Counted from the first letter of the stretch, positions 18,474 to 28,505 are shown. The stretch is DNA of 64,000 bases from Sphingomonadales bacterium (GCA_009995225.1 JAACPW010000006.1:62001-126000), one strand, 5' to 3'. A program made the numbers and translations. The notes: generated from the letters alone by a model not told the origin.

Positions 18474-18956
18474 ATGAAGATGATCCGATGGATGGCGGCC
18501 GCCCTGCTTGCAGCATCATTTGCGGGTGCAGGGCAGGCCCAAACTGTCACCGCGGCGAATCCCGAAGGTCTGCAAGCAGCCATGAAGTCCGCAGGATACG
18601 AAGGTGAGCTGACGACCGATCAGGTCGGCGATCCGATGATCAAGACCGAGATCAATGGCTGGAGTGTCGCGATCTTATTCTATGGCTGCGACGAAGAATC
18701 TCACCAAGACTGCGATTCCGTGCAATTTTCGAGAGGGTTCGATCGCAAGACTGCGATGGATCCGGCCCGCGCTTTGGAGATCGCTAGTAAATGGCGGTTC
18801 CTGGCTGTTTCGCTCGATGAAGAGGGTGATCCTTATCTACGCTGGGATATCGTTACGGCGGACGGTATCCCGCAATCCGTTTTCATGACCGCTTTCCGCC
18901 TCTATGGAGAAAGCCTTGATGACGCGGCTGAAATCATTTTCGAAGACGAGCAGTAA
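18474..18956 (+). CDS. YbjN domain protein, exported
   Basis: A roughly 160-residue protein with a signal peptide ([20 protein letters not shown]) and then a YbjN-type domain: a [18 protein letters not shown] start, [12 protein letters not shown] and a D(E)EGDPYLRWD strand. The pair of cysteines in the middle may form a disulphide in the periplasm. YbjN-family proteins are poorly characterised. Several in-frame ATGs exist; AAAGGG lies 3 nt before this ATG and 9 nt before one two codons later. Confidence 0.75.
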   Translation: MKMIRWMAAALLAASFAGAGQAQTVTAANPEGLQAAMKSAGYEGELTTDQVGDPMIKTEINGWSVAILFYGCDEESHQDCDSVQFSRGFDRKTAMDPARALEIASKWRFLAVSLDEEGDPYLRWDIVTADGIPQSVFMTAFRLYGESLDDAAEIIFEDEQ

Positions 18957-18976
18957 GTTGGCCACGTTGGTGAGCG

Positions 18977-19432
18977 ATGGTAGGACATAGCCGTCTCATG
19001 CAGGTGGGCTGGCGCGAGCTCGTCAGCCTGCCCGAACTCGGCCTTGCGGGCATTCCTGCCAAGATTGATACGGGCGCGCGCACGTCTTCGCTCCATGCCG
19101 ATGTGCTCGACGATTTCCAGCGTGACGGCGAACGTTTCGTGCGCTTCGCCGTCGACTGGAATGGTATGCGACACACCTGTGAGGCGGTCCATGTCGACCT
19201 GCGCGGCATCACCAGTTCGAACGGCGACCAACAGACCCGCTTTGTCATCAAGACGCCGCTGACTATCGGTAATCTCAATTTCCGGGCGGAGATCAGCCTG
19301 GCAGACCGGTCCCAGATGCAATTCCCGATGCTGATCGGGCGCACCGCGCTCAGGCGGCGCATGATGGTTGATAGCGGTCATTCGTGGCTGCAATCGCCGG
19401 GAAATGCGGATAAGGGGCTGTCCCGCCGGTAA
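18977..19432 (+). CDS. rimB: RimB-type retropepsin-like protease (ATP-dependent zinc protease family)
   Basis: A 151-residue protein with KIDTGARTSSLHA near residue 30, the Asp-Thr-Gly signature of retropepsin-like proteases linked to RimK. In Pseudomonas, RimB is a protease that works with RimK on glutamate-modified S6. Other family features are the FPMLIGRTALRRRMMVD end. It lies 24 bp upstream of rimK and likely shares its transcript, which supports the assignment. Confidence 0.82.
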   Translation: MVGHSRLMQVGWRELVSLPELGLAGIPAKIDTGARTSSLHADVLDDFQRDGERFVRFAVDWNGMRHTCEAVHVDLRGITSSNGDQQTRFVIKTPLTIGNLNFRAEISLADRSQMQFPMLIGRTALRRRMMVDSGHSWLQSPGNADKGLSRR

Positions 19433-19456
19433 AACGCCGGACTCGAAAGGCACTTC

Positions 19457-20362
19457 ATGAAAATCGCGATGCTGGCGCGCAATGCCAACCTTTATTCGCA
19501 CAAGCGACTGAAAGAGGCCGCCGAAGCGCGCGGCCATAGCCTCGACATCCTCAACACGCTGCGCTGCACGGTGCATATCGCGAGCCATCGTCCTGAAGTT
19601 TTCTACAATGGTGTGCCGATTGTGGCCTATGACGCTGTCATCCCGCGCATCGGGGCCTCGATCACCAATTATGGCCTCGCGATCCTCAGGCAGTTCGAGA
19701 TGCGGGGCAGCTGGTCGCTGAACGAAAGCGTTGCCATTGGGCGTAGCCGCGACAAGCTACGCAGTTTGCAAATCCTTGCGAAACACGGATTGGGCCTGCC
19801 GCTGACCGCCTATGCCAATGATCCCAAGCAGGCCGAAGAGATTATCCGCGCTGTCAAAGGCCCGCCGGTGGTGATCAAGCTGCTCGAAGGCACGCAGGGA
19901 ATCGGTGTCGTTCTGGCCGAAACGATGAGCAGCGCCAAATCGGTGATTGAGGCGTTTCGCGGCGCCAACGTCAACATTCTGGTGCAGGAGTTCATCAAGG
20001 AAGCTGGTGGCACCGATATCCGCGCGCTGGTTGTGGGTGGCAAGGTCGTTGCTGCGATGAAGCGCACCGGCGCGCCGGATGAGTTCCGGTCAAACCTGCA
20101 CCGCGGTGGAAGTGCACAGGTCATAAAGATTACGCCCGAGGAACGATCCACGGCCGTGCGGGCCGCCAAGCACATGGGGCTGAATGTGTGCGGGGTGGAT
20201 ATGCTGCGCTCCAATCACGGTCCCGTTATCATGGAGGTCAATTCGTCGCCCGGCCTCGAAGGCATTGAAAGCGCCACGGGGAAGGATGTGGCTGGGCAAA
20301 TCATCGACTTCATCGCAGCCAATGCCAAGGACGGTCAAACCAAGACCAAGGGGCGAGGATAA
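19457..20362 (+). CDS. rimK: RimK, ribosomal protein S6-L-glutamate ligase
   Basis: RimK is an ATP-grasp ligase that adds glutamates to the C-terminus of ribosomal protein S6. The 301-residue protein begins [15 protein letters not shown] and has the family's [13 protein letters not shown] and [11 protein letters not shown], the ATP-grasp lid [17 protein letters not shown] and the metal-binding [16 protein letters not shown]. Length is normal. RimB precedes it. The S6 gene is only 3 kb away but ends without a glutamate tail. Confidence 0.93.
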   Translation: MKIAMLARNANLYSHKRLKEAAEARGHSLDILNTLRCTVHIASHRPEVFYNGVPIVAYDAVIPRIGASITNYGLAILRQFEMRGSWSLNESVAIGRSRDKLRSLQILAKHGLGLPLTAYANDPKQAEEIIRAVKGPPVVIKLLEGTQGIGVVLAETMSSAKSVIEAFRGANVNILVQEFIKEAGGTDIRALVVGGKVVAAMKRTGAPDEFRSNLHRGGSAQVIKITPEERSTAVRAAKHMGLNVCGVDMLRSNHGPVIMEVNSSPGLEGIESATGKDVAGQIIDFIAANAKDGQTKTKGRG

Positions 20363-20438
20363 GGGGGCGGCATCCAAATCCATGACCGTCAGTGCCTGAT
20401 CTGCTAGCCTAAGCCCTGCAACAATGAGGACAGAATTC

Positions 20439-20834
20439 ATGCACCTTAAAACGCACAATCCAACGCCATGGCTCCAGCATTTCGGACTCAATCACGCCGT
20501 CGAAGTCAGAGACGCTAGCCGCACGGTCTATTTTTCCGGGCAGACTGCTTCGGATGCCGCCGGCACCGCGCTCTATCCCGGCGATCTCGTTGCGCAGTTC
20601 AAGGGCGCGTGGGCATGCCTTTGCGATGCGCTGGCTGCCGCTGACATGACGCCGGCAAACCTGGTGCGAATGAATATCTACACCACCGATGTCGATGGCT
20701 TCATGGCGACAGCCGATCAAACCACCCCGATCTACATGGAGGCCGGATCAAAAATTGCTTGCACCCTTCTCGGGGTGACGCGTCTCTATGATCCGACAGT
20801 GATGATCGAACTGGAAGCGACAGCGGTCGCCTGA
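20439..20834 (+). CDS. RidA family protein
   Basis: A 131-residue protein of the RidA/YjgF family; canonical members hydrolyse reactive enamine/imine intermediates made by PLP enzymes. Matching features are TVYFSGQTASDAAG, QFKGAWACLCDAL and the arginine in GVTRLYDPTVMIELEA, which aligns with the substrate-carboxylate arginine of RidA. I start at the second ATG (MHLKTHNPTPW), with GAGGA 8 nt before it; the first adds five residues. Whether it has true RidA activity or belongs to another subgroup cannot be told. Confidence 0.82.
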   Translation: MHLKTHNPTPWLQHFGLNHAVEVRDASRTVYFSGQTASDAAGTALYPGDLVAQFKGAWACLCDALAAADMTPANLVRMNIYTTDVDGFMATADQTTPIYMEAGSKIACTLLGVTRLYDPTVMIELEATAVA

Positions 20835-20838
20835 CGCG

Positions 20839-22275
20839 TCACCGAAACGGGGGCTCGTTAAAGGCGCGGAGTTTGCGGCTGTGAAGGCGGTCGCCTTCAT
20901 CCCGCAGGCGCGCCACGGCAACAATCCCCATCTGCAAGTGGGCGGCGATCGCTTCTTCGTAGAACTTGTTGGCTTGGCCCGGCAGCTTGATCTCTCCATG
21001 CAGAGGCTTGTCCGACACGCATAGCAGCGTCCCGTAAGGCACCCGGAAGCGGTAGCCTTGGGTGGCGATGGTCGCGCTCTCCATGTCGATGGCAATCGCG
21101 CGGCTTTGCGAGAATCGCTTGGCCGAGGAGGAATAGCGCAGCTCCCAGTTGCGATCGTCGGTGGTGACGACCGTGCCGGTGCGCATCCGCTGCTTGAGGT
21201 TGGCGCCCTGCACGCCGCTGACTTTCTCCGCTGCGCCCGCCATGGCCTGCTGCACTTCGGCAATCGGCGGGATCGGAACTTCGGGCGGGAGCACCGCGTC
21301 GAGCACGTGATCATCGCGCAGGTACGCATGAGCGAGAACGAAGTCGCCGATCTTCTGAGTCGAACGAAGCCCGCCACAGTGGCCAATCATCATCCACGCA
21401 TGGGGGCGAAGCACCGCGAGGTGATCACAGATCGTCTTGGCATTAGAGGGTCCAACGCCGATATTAACCAACGTGATCCCGCGCCCGTCTTCACGGATCA
21501 GGTGATAGGCGGGCATCTGGTGGCGGCGCCACGCGGTGTCGTTAAGCTGGTCCTGCGCGTGCGCGGTCGGCTCACGAATATCGAGGCCCGCGGCCCCCGT
21601 CAGTGCAACATAGCCATCGGTGCCGATCTGCGTGGCGCCCCAGTTCACGAATTCATCGACATAGCGGTGATAGTTCGTAAACAGGATGAAGTCCTGAAAA
21701 TCGCTGACTTCGCTGCCGGTATAATGTTTTAGCCGGGCGAGTGAATAATCGGTCCGCAAGCCATCAAACAGGGAAAGCGGGATGTCATTGGTGCTGTCGA
21801 TCTCGATCCCGTCTGCCAACTCGTCGCCAATCAGCGCAAGATCGGTGGAAGGAAAATGGCTTGCGATGTCCTGCGGTGATATGCCCACCATCGCTGCGCC
21901 AGCCTCACCATCCAGCACATAAGGGAACGGGATCTCCTGCTTCGAACGGCTGACGCGCACATCGATTTCGTACTCGTCTGCAATCAGTTGCAGTTGTTCG
22001 GTGAGGTATTGCGCAAAGAGATCGGGACGAGTGATCGTGGTGGTGTAGGTTCCCGGCATTTCCAGACGGCCAAACGCCCGGCTGCGATCACGCGGGGCGC
22101 CGACCCCGGCGTAGCGCAAGGTGAGCTGCGGATAGGCATAGCTGCCATCAGTACGCTTCGACGGGGACGGCAGCGTGCCATCGCGCCCGAAAGCGATCAC
22201 ATCGTCGCGCAACGTGCGCACCGCATCATCATAATGCTGCTGCAACTGGGCGAGGATGGCGGAAATGTCGATCAT
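20839..22275 (-). CDS. amn: AMP nucleosidase
   Basis: AMP nucleosidase cleaves AMP to adenine and ribose-5-phosphate and helps control adenylate levels. The 478-residue protein has the N-terminal AMP-nucleosidase-specific domain and the C-terminal purine-phosphorylase-like domain with NIGVGPSNAKTICDHLAV, MIGHCGGLRSTQ and AIDMESATIA, where the glutamate contacts the ribose. Length fits. It is convergent with the RidA gene and stands alone on its strand. Confidence 0.94.
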   Translation of the reverse strand: MIDISAILAQLQQHYDDAVRTLRDDVIAFGRDGTLPSPSKRTDGSYAYPQLTLRYAGVGAPRDRSRAFGRLEMPGTYTTTITRPDLFAQYLTEQLQLIADEYEIDVRVSRSKQEIPFPYVLDGEAGAAMVGISPQDIASHFPSTDLALIGDELADGIEIDSTNDIPLSLFDGLRTDYSLARLKHYTGSEVSDFQDFILFTNYHRYVDEFVNWGATQIGTDGYVALTGAAGLDIREPTAHAQDQLNDTAWRRHQMPAYHLIREDGRGITLVNIGVGPSNAKTICDHLAVLRPHAWMMIGHCGGLRSTQKIGDFVLAHAYLRDDHVLDAVLPPEVPIPPIAEVQQAMAGAAEKVSGVQGANLKQRMRTGTVVTTDDRNWELRYSSSAKRFSQSRAIAIDMESATIATQGYRFRVPYGTLLCVSDKPLHGEIKLPGQANKFYEEAIAAHLQMGIVAVARLRDEGDRLHSRKLRAFNEPPFR

Positions 22276-22349
22276 GGCAGGTGTTCTGCGCCTTTCTTGT
22301 TATGTTTGTATGGCAGCACCTTCGCTTGAACGGGGGCTGTATACAAGAA

Positions 22350-22380
22350 GGGCGCGAAGATCGAACCGACCTTCGCGCCC
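22350..22380 (-). terminator. Terminator-like hairpin after rplI
   Basis: GGGCGCGAAG and CTTCGCGCCC form a perfect 10-bp stem with an 11-nt loop, 47 bp past the rplI stop. On the minus strand the stem is followed by TTCTTGT, a poor T-tract. It most likely ends the rpsF-rpsR-rplI transcript. Confidence 0.65.
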
Positions 22381-22427
22381 TGTACCTGTCATGTCACGCT
22401 TCCGGCTTGGCGGAAGCCAGCAAAGAC

Positions 22428-23033
22428 TTAGTCGTCTTCGCCGTCTTCCATGAGTTCGGCCGGGATTTCGCCGGGCTCGAGGCCAGTGTCGATGCGGGTG
22501 GCATCGGCCTGTTCTTCGATCTCGCGCTGTTCGTCTTCGAACATGGCAGCGAGCACGTCGACGCCTTCGCTCTGCAGCTTGGCTTCGTCTTCCGAACGGG
22601 CCACGTTGGCCTTTACGGTGACGCGCACTTCTGGGTGCAGGGCAACGGTCACGTTGTGCATGCCGATGTTCTTGATCGGCGCGCCAAGGATGACCATGCG
22701 CTTGTCGACGTCGTGGCCCTGCTCGGCGAGGCCCGCAACGATGTCGCGCACGCTGACCGAACCGTAAAGCTGTCCGGCGTTCGAAGCAGCGCGGATCAGC
22801 ACCACTTCTGCGCCTGCAACCTTTTCACCCTGCGCTTCGGCAGCGGAGCGGCGTTCGGCGTTTTCGGTGACCAGACGTTCGCGATTGGCTTCGAAGACCT
22901 TCTTGTTGGCTTCGTTGGCGCGAAGGGCCTTCTTCTGCGGCAGCAGGAAGTTGCGCGCATAGCCGTCCTTCACGGTGACAACGTCGCCGATCGAGCCGAG
23001 CTTTTCGATGCGCTCAAGGAGAATGATGTTCAT
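22428..23033 (-). CDS. rplI: 50S ribosomal protein L9 with acidic tail
   Basis: L9 spans the L1 stalk region of the 50S subunit. The first 150 residues match the family: [34 protein letters not shown] and the C-terminal domain with [12 protein letters not shown]. Residues about 160-201 form an acidic extension (for example [14 protein letters not shown]), longer than the 148-150 residues of E. coli L9 but usual in sphingomonads. It is third in the rpsF-rpsR-rplI operon. Confidence 0.96.
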   Translation of the reverse strand: MNIILLERIEKLGSIGDVVTVKDGYARNFLLPQKKALRANEANKKVFEANRERLVTENAERRSAAEAQGEKVAGAEVVLIRAASNAGQLYGSVSVRDIVAGLAEQGHDVDKRMVILGAPIKNIGMHNVTVALHPEVRVTVKANVARSEDEAKLQSEGVDVLAAMFEDEQREIEEQADATRIDTGLEPGEIPAELMEDGEDD

Positions 23034-23047
23034 TGTCTTTTCTCCTC

Positions 23048-23272
23048 TTACTTCACGATGAAGGGAAGCAGGCCGATCTGGCGGGCGCGCTTGATCGCCT
23101 GGGCCAGTTCACGCTGCTTCTTCGCCGAAACGGCGGTGATGCGCGAAGGCACGATCTTGCCACGCTCGGACATGAAGCCCTGCAGCAGGCGCACGTCCTT
23201 GTAATCGATCTTCGGGGCGTCCTTGGCCGCGAACGGGCAGGACTTGCGGCGGCGGAAAAACGGGCGTGCCAT
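23048..23272 (-). CDS. rpsR: 30S ribosomal protein S18
   Basis: S18 binds S6 and the central domain of 16S rRNA. The 74-residue protein has [30 protein letters not shown] and [17 protein letters not shown], all diagnostic. Its ATG overlaps the rpsF TGA by one base (TGATG), so the two S6-S18 partners are translationally coupled. Confidence 0.97.
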   Translation of the reverse strand: MARPFFRRRKSCPFAAKDAPKIDYKDVRLLQGFMSERGKIVPSRITAVSAKKQRELAQAIKRARQIGLLPFIVK

Positions 23273-23637
23273 CAGTCGCGATCCTCACGTGCGTCGCGAC
23301 GCTTACGCTCGCGCTCGTTCTTGCGCATCATTACGCTGGGGCCGTCCTCGTGTTCGTCCACGCGGATGGTCATGTAACGGATGACGTCTTCGTTGATACG
23401 GGTCTGGCGCTCGAGTTCTGCGACGACCGAGCCGGGGGCTTCGATGTTGAGCAGAACGAAATGCGCCTTGCGGTTGCGCTCGATCTTGTAAGCGAGCGAC
23501 TTGAGGCCCCAGGTTTCGGTCTTGACGACCTTGCCCTTGCCGGCCTCGACGATTTCGGTAGCTTGCGCTGCCAGCGCGTCGACCTGAGCCTGGCTCAGAT
23601 CCTGACGTGCGAGAAAGACGTGCTCATACAGAGCCAT
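23272..23637 (-). CDS. rpsF: 30S ribosomal protein S6
   Basis: S6 forms a dimer with S18 in the 30S platform. The 121-residue protein starts [15 protein letters not shown], preceded by GAAAGGA; the frame is open further upstream but without homology. [17 protein letters not shown] and the [13 protein letters not shown] end of the fold are diagnostic. The C-terminus after the fold is basic and ends REDRD; unlike E. coli S6 it has no glutamate pair, which matters because a rimK gene lies about 3 kb away. Confidence 0.97.
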   Translation of the reverse strand: MALYEHVFLARQDLSQAQVDALAAQATEIVEAGKGKVVKTETWGLKSLAYKIERNRKAHFVLLNIEAPGSVVAELERQTRINEDVIRYMTIRVDEHEDGPSVMMRKNERERKRRDAREDRD

Positions 23638-23746
23638 CTCGCGTCCTTTCACTTCTATACCGATCGCTGGCTGATCCGTTCCGACTGAACGGGGCCCCTC
23701 CGGCTTTCTTCGATCATTCGCCGGGCGGTTCCCATGCGAAGCGCGG

Positions 23747-23774
23747 CCCATACAGCGTTGGCTTTGAATTGCAA
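23747..23774 (-). promoter_or_regulatory. Possible promoter of the rpsF operon
   Basis: On the minus strand TTGCAA (-35-like) and TATGGG (-10-like) are 16 bp apart, about 110 bp upstream of rpsF. The -10 match is weak. No experimental support; the alternative is chance in a 207-bp divergent region that must hold promoters in both directions. Confidence 0.25.
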
Positions 23775-23844
23775 GTCTTGCCGCGCGATCAGCGGACGGG
23801 CAGTCGGTGAACAACACGGCGCGATTCGCGCAAAGGGGGACATT

Positions 23845-24792
23845 ATGCCGTCAGGACTGGTCGCACTGCTCGACGATATCTCAGTGATTGCGAAGGCGGC
23901 ATCGGCTTCAATCGACGATATTGGCGTTGCTGCCAGCCGGGCAGGCGCCAAGACGGCGGGCGTGGTGATTGATGATGCGGCCGTGACGCCAAGCTATGTC
24001 ACGGGCCTGTCCCCCGCACGCGAATTGCCGATCATCTGGAAAATCGCAAAGGGCAGTTTCAAGAATAAGCTGCTGTTCCTGCTACCAGCCGCGCTGTTGC
24101 TGTCAGAGTTTCTGCCGGGTGCGATCATCTGGCTGTTGATGCTGGGCGGGGCCTTCCTGTGTTACGAAGGCGCAGAAAAGGTGATGGAGAAACTCGGCGC
24201 GGCCAAGCATGGTGCGACGCTGGAAGACGAGATCAGCGATCCTGTCGCGTTTGAAAACAAGCGCGTCAGTGGCGCCATTCGCACCGATTTCATTCTGTCG
24301 GCTGAAATCATGGCCATCACCTTGGCAGAGCTTGATCTGGATGTGTGGTGGGAACGCGGTATCGCGCTCGCGCTGGTGGGGATTGTCGTGACGGCGGTGG
24401 TTTACGGTGCGGTCGGGTTCATCGTGAAGATCGACGACATTGGTTTGTATCTCACCAAGCAGGCCAGCAATGCCAAGCAGAAATTCGGGCATTTTCTGCT
24501 GCGCTTCGTGCCCAAGTTGCTGGTGTTTCTGTCGATCGTCGGGACGCTGGCAATGCTGTGGGTTGGTGGCGGGATTGTCGTTCACGGCACACACGAAGTC
24601 GGGTTCGATGCGATCTATAATGTCGTCCACGGTGCGGAATCCGCCGTGATGGGCGCGGTCGGCGCGGCGAGCGGCGTGCTTGGCTGGCTGACCTATGCGA
24701 TATTGTCGGGATTGGTCGGGCTGGTGCTGGGCGGCATCATTGCCTTTGTCTTGCACAAAATACTGGGTGTCGGCGCGAAGAATGCGCACTGA
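23845..24792 (+). CDS. DUF808 family inner-membrane protein (YedI-like)
   Basis: A 315-residue membrane protein with the DUF808 start [19 protein letters not shown], followed by [13 protein letters not shown]. Several helices are visible: [20 protein letters not shown] near 75-95, then near 165-210, 235-260 and 280-310. The family (E. coli YedI) has no firm function. The longer open frame upstream lacks homology; AAAGGGGGA precedes this ATG. It diverges from rpsF and is followed 6 bp later by a GST. Confidence 0.88.
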   Translation: MPSGLVALLDDISVIAKAASASIDDIGVAASRAGAKTAGVVIDDAAVTPSYVTGLSPARELPIIWKIAKGSFKNKLLFLLPAALLLSEFLPGAIIWLLMLGGAFLCYEGAEKVMEKLGAAKHGATLEDEISDPVAFENKRVSGAIRTDFILSAEIMAITLAELDLDVWWERGIALALVGIVVTAVVYGAVGFIVKIDDIGLYLTKQASNAKQKFGHFLLRFVPKLLVFLSIVGTLAMLWVGGGIVVHGTHEVGFDAIYNVVHGAESAVMGAVGAASGVLGWLTYAILSGLVGLVLGGIIAFVLHKILGVGAKNAH

Positions 24793-24798
24793 TCACAG

Positions 24799-25446
24799 AT
24801 GGTAACCACGCCTGTCCTTTACACCTGCGCCCTTTCACGCGGCCTTCGCGCCACGTGGGCGGCAGAGGAAGCGGGTGTCGATATCGATCTTCGGATGCTG
24901 CCGTTCCCGCCCCGCTACCTTGCGCCGGATTACATGGCGCTGAACCCGCTCGGCACGGTGCCTTTGTTGGTCGATGCCGATGCGCAGCTGACGGAAAGCT
25001 GCGCGATCGCCCATTACCTCGCCACCCGCAATGGCTTTACCCCACTCGCCATTGCGCCGGGTGAACCGGATTACGCCGCCTACTGCGATTACACCTACCA
25101 CGCCGACGCCACGATCACCTTCCCGCAGACCGTGTATATGCGATTTGCGATTTTCGAGAAGGACAAGGGGCTGGTCGAAGCCGGTCAAGCCTATGCCAAG
25201 TGGTTCTACAAGCGGCTGATCAAGATCGAACAGCGGCTTGAGGGCAGGGAATACCTGTGCGCTGATCGATTTACGGTCGCGGACATCTGCGTGGGATACG
25301 CGCTGATCTTGGCTGAAAGCGTCGGGCTAAATGATGGCGTGCCCGAAAGTCTCAAGACCTATCGTGCGCGGCTGATGGCGCGGCCTGCGTATCAGCGGGC
25401 TGTGACGCGTGAAGAGGATGGCCGAAAGGCGCTTAAAGTCGTCTGA
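24799..25446 (+). CDS. Glutathione S-transferase family protein
   Basis: A 215-residue protein with a thioredoxin-like N-terminal domain (LYTCALSRGLRATWAAEEAG; the cis-proline in GTVPLLVDAD; the glutathione gamma-Glu contact LTESCAIAHYL) and an all-helical C-terminal domain with the DRFTVADICVGYALILAE motif. Such enzymes conjugate glutathione to electrophiles or act as isomerases; the substrate here is unknown. It starts 6 bp after the DUF808 gene. Confidence 0.88.
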   Translation: MVTTPVLYTCALSRGLRATWAAEEAGVDIDLRMLPFPPRYLAPDYMALNPLGTVPLLVDADAQLTESCAIAHYLATRNGFTPLAIAPGEPDYAAYCDYTYHADATITFPQTVYMRFAIFEKDKGLVEAGQAYAKWFYKRLIKIEQRLEGREYLCADRFTVADICVGYALILAESVGLNDGVPESLKTYRARLMARPAYQRAVTREEDGRKALKVV

Positions 25447-25467
25447 ACCGAAATCTCCCGCCAGCAC

Positions 25468-26777
25468 ATGAAGAAACCGTCCGGTCCCGCGCCTCGTGTT
25501 CCCTTTCGTGAGCTGTTGCAGGTATTTGCCCGCATTGGCTTGCTAAGTTTCGGGGGGGCTGCTGGACAGATCGCCCTGATGCACCGCGAATTGGTCGAGG
25601 AGCGCGAATGGATCGTCGAGCAGGACTTCCTGCATGCGCTCAATTTCTGCAACCTGCTCCCCGGACCTGAAGCGCAGCAATTAGCGACGTGGACAGGCTG
25701 GCGGCTGCAAGGGTGGCGTTGTGGGCTGGCGGCGGGAATGCTGTTCGTCATTCCGGGCGCGCTTGTCATCCTGGCGTTGTCGATGTTCTATGCCGTTGCG
25801 GCCGACCTTGCATGAGTGGCTGCGCTGTTCCTGGGTATCAAGGCTGCGGTGCTGGCAATCGTGGTGCTGGCCCTGGTGCGGATCGGCGCCCGCGCGCTCG
25901 ATACCGCACTCAAACGCGTGCTGGCTGTGGCTGCGTTTACCGGGCTTTTCTTTTTCGATCTGCCGTTTCCGTTGATCGTTCTGGGGGCGGGGTGATCGGC
26001 ATAGCGGTTGCCGCAGTGCGACCGGAATGGCTCGCGGTTCGACCGGGCGGACGCGAAGGGCCGATGGCGCCCCAACCGTGGCGCGGCACGATCCTTTCGA
26101 TTGCCGTCTGGTCTGCAATCTGGGCTGCGCCGATGCTGTTGATCGCCGCGACGCTAGGGCAGGATCATGTGCTGTGGAAAATCGGCGCGTTCTTTTCCCA
26201 GCTCGCCATCGTCACGTTCGGCGGCGCTTATGCCGTGTTGGCCTACATGGCGCAGGAAGCGGTTCAGGGATTTGGGTGGCTGCGGCCGGGTGAGATGGCC
26301 GACGGGTTGGGTCTTGCCGAGACGACCCCCGGGCCGCTGATCCTGGTCACGCAATTTGTCGGCTATCTTGCCGCCTTTCGCGCGCCCGAGCCTTTTTCGC
26401 CGCTGGTTGCCGGTTTGCTCGGTGCCGCGGTGACGACCTGGGTGACCTTTGCGCCCTGCTTTATGTGGATTTTCGCGTTTGCGCCGTGGATCGACCGGCT
26501 TGGCAATGCCGTGCGGATCAAAGGTGGCCTGGCCGCTGTGACGGCCGCGGTGGTCGGCGTGATCGCCAATCTGACGGCATGGTTCGCGCTCCACGTGCTG
26601 TTCGCTTCGGTGGGTGAGGCGCGGTTTGGCCTCCTGCGGCTTTATTGGCCCGATCCGGCAAGCTTCGATGCGCTGGCTGTGCTGGCCGGCATCCTGGCGT
26701 TCGGGCTTGATTGGTCGGTCTTGCGGATACTTGCCGTCTGCTCTGTCGGCGGCCTGGCGCTAAACCTGCTCGCTTGA
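25468..26777 (+). pseudogene. chrA: Chromate transporter ChrA, broken by a stop and a frameshift
   Basis: The translation reads as one long ChrA (LLSFGGAAGQIALMHRELV; NLLPGPEAQQLATW) if two lesions are repaired. An in-frame TGA at 25813-25815 interrupts it after FYAVAADLA; the same frame continues VAALFLGIKAAVLAIVV. Near 25986-25992 one base is missing from a G run, after which GVIGIAVAAVRP and the second ChrA half (FGGAYAVLAYMAQEAV; ETTPGPLILVTQFVGY) continue in another frame. ChrA proteins export chromate. It is either a decaying gene or carries sequencing errors. Confidence 0.8.
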
Positions 26778-26793
26778 TGGCGCCCGTCAACCG

Positions 26794-27081
26794 TCAGCGA
26801 TTGTGGGAAGCGGTATCGCTCAAATCCAACCCGCACCGGGTGCAGATCCGGTTGGGCCAGGGAACCACGAACATGCCCCGGAAAAATGCGTTCTTGGCGC
26901 AGCGCGGGCAATTGAAGCGCAGCATCGGCGCATTGACGATCAACAGCAACAAGATCGCTGCTGCAAAAGCGAGCGTCGAATGGCCGTAGAGCCGGTCTAC
27001 CGTGACGATCAGCAACACGCCCAAAGCAACGGCACCCAGCATCCGCCAGGCATGGCGTGCAGCGCGTGCATAAAGGCTCAT
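26794..27081 (-). CDS. Small membrane protein with a C-terminal zinc ribbon
   Basis: A 95-residue protein. Residues about 14-30 (LGAVALGVLLIVTV) and 38-52 (LAFAAAILLLLIVNA) are two membrane helices. The C-terminal part has two CxxC pairs, CPRC and CTRC, 26 residues apart, likely binding zinc. No family is recognised. Its start overlaps the stop of the Mur ligase gene by 4 nt, so it is co-translated with it. Confidence 0.65.
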   Translation of the reverse strand: MSLYARAARHAWRMLGAVALGVLLIVTVDRLYGHSTLAFAAAILLLLIVNAPMLRFNCPRCAKNAFFRGMFVVPWPNRICTRCGLDLSDTASHNR

Positions 27082-28505
27082 GCCAGGCGCACGAGGATCG
27101 ATCGGGCCAACTCCGTCAGGGTATCGTCGCGCGCACCCATGATAACGATCCGGTCACCGGGACGGGCGAGGGCGATAATCCGGTCGGCGCAATCTTCGCG
27201 CAAGGCGATGTGTTCCGCCTGTCGTCCGGCAGCCTCGATGAGGCCGACGATCCTTTCACTGCCTTCGCTGCGGTCGACCGTTCCACCGTAATAGACCGGG
27301 TCGCTGAAAATCGTAATGTCGTCCGGCGCCAGTTCCCGTGCGAAGGTCTGGGCAAGCTGGTCGCCCATCTGGCGCAAGGGACCGTAGCCGTGGGGCTGGA
27401 AGAACGCGATGATCCGGCCGTGCGTGGTTTTCAAGGTGCGCAAAGTGGCCGCGCATTTTTCCGGATTATGTCCAAAATCATCGATGACCGTGATCCCGCC
27501 GGACGAGGTGCCGATTACGTCGAAACGGCGCGCCAATCCTTCGAAGCTGCGCAGCGCATAGGTTGCGTGACCAATGCTGATACCGGCCGCATTTGCCGCA
27601 GCGATAGCAGCCAGCGCATTGGACAGGTTGTGCAGCCCCGGCATCGGCAGGATCAGCGGGAACACCTCGCGCTTGCGATTGTCGATCACTGCTGCGCGCA
27701 CGCCCAGTTCGCTCTGGTCGATCGAATCTGCCTCGACCGTGATATCGGCGTTGCGCGTCTTGATGCCAAAGGTCACGGTGTCCGCAGCCTTTGGCAAGAT
27801 ATGGGCGGCTTCGGGGCTATCAAGATTGATCACTGCCGTCCCGGCTGTTGCGACAAACTTGCCGAACAGGGCGCGCAATTCCTCAATACTTTTGTGATCG
27901 AGGCTGACGTTGAGCAGGACGCCAATCGTGGGACGGTATAGCGAAATCGAACCGTCACTTTCATCGACCTCGCTCACGAACAGCGCGGGCCTGCCGATCC
28001 GCGCGCTGGCAAAGGGATTGGCCGGTGTGACGAAGTTTTTCATCACCGCACCGTTCATGACCGTGGGATCGTGCCCGCCTTCGGCCAGGATCCAGGCGAT
28101 CATCCCGGTGACCGTCGATTTGCCCGACGTCCCACCCACCGCGATGGAGAGATCGGCCGCGTTGAACAGGCCCGAGAGCAGTTCGGCGCGGCTCAATCTT
28201 GCACAGCCGAGTTCGCGTGCACGGGCGACTTCAGGCACCGTGTCCTCGATCGCGGCAGAGGCGATCAACACTTGATCGGGAGATTCGACACCGCTTCCGT
28301 CTTGCGGAAACAGCGCAAAACCGTTGGTCTCCATCCACGCAAACTTATCCGGCGTGCGGCCCTGGTCACGGCTGCGGTCCGACCCGGCAACGGGGTGGCC
28401 GAACTTTTGCGCGATCTGCGCCAGAGGCAGCATTCCGGACCCGCCGATGCCGCAAAAGAACAGCGGTCGCCCTGCAAGCGATCCGGCGTTGATCCCAATA
28501 TCCAT
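27078..28505 (-). CDS. Mur ligase family protein (MurC/Mpl-like)
   Basis: A 475-residue ATP-dependent ligase of the Mur family. The N-terminal FFCGIGGSGMLPLAQ domain binds a UDP-sugar, GGTSGKSTVTG (about residues 120-130) is the P-loop, EVDESDGS and LNVSLDHKS follow, and DDFGHNPEKCAATL and FFQPHGYGPL lie in the C-terminal domain. MurC adds alanine to UDP-MurNAc; Mpl reattaches recovered tripeptide. The divergent LD-carboxypeptidase favours a recycling role, but sequence reading does not settle MurC against Mpl. Confidence 0.8.
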   Translation of the reverse strand: MDIGINAGSLAGRPLFFCGIGGSGMLPLAQIAQKFGHPVAGSDRSRDQGRTPDKFAWMETNGFALFPQDGSGVESPDQVLIASAAIEDTVPEVARARELGCARLSRAELLSGLFNAADLSIAVGGTSGKSTVTGMIAWILAEGGHDPTVMNGAVMKNFVTPANPFASARIGRPALFVSEVDESDGSISLYRPTIGVLLNVSLDHKSIEELRALFGKFVATAGTAVINLDSPEAAHILPKAADTVTFGIKTRNADITVEADSIDQSELGVRAAVIDNRKREVFPLILPMPGLHNLSNALAAIAAANAAGISIGHATYALRSFEGLARRFDVIGTSSGGITVIDDFGHNPEKCAATLRTLKTTHGRIIAFFQPHGYGPLRQMGDQLAQTFARELAPDDITIFSDPVYYGGTVDRSEGSERIVGLIEAAGRQAEHIALREDCADRIIALARPGDRIVIMGARDDTLTELARSILVRLA

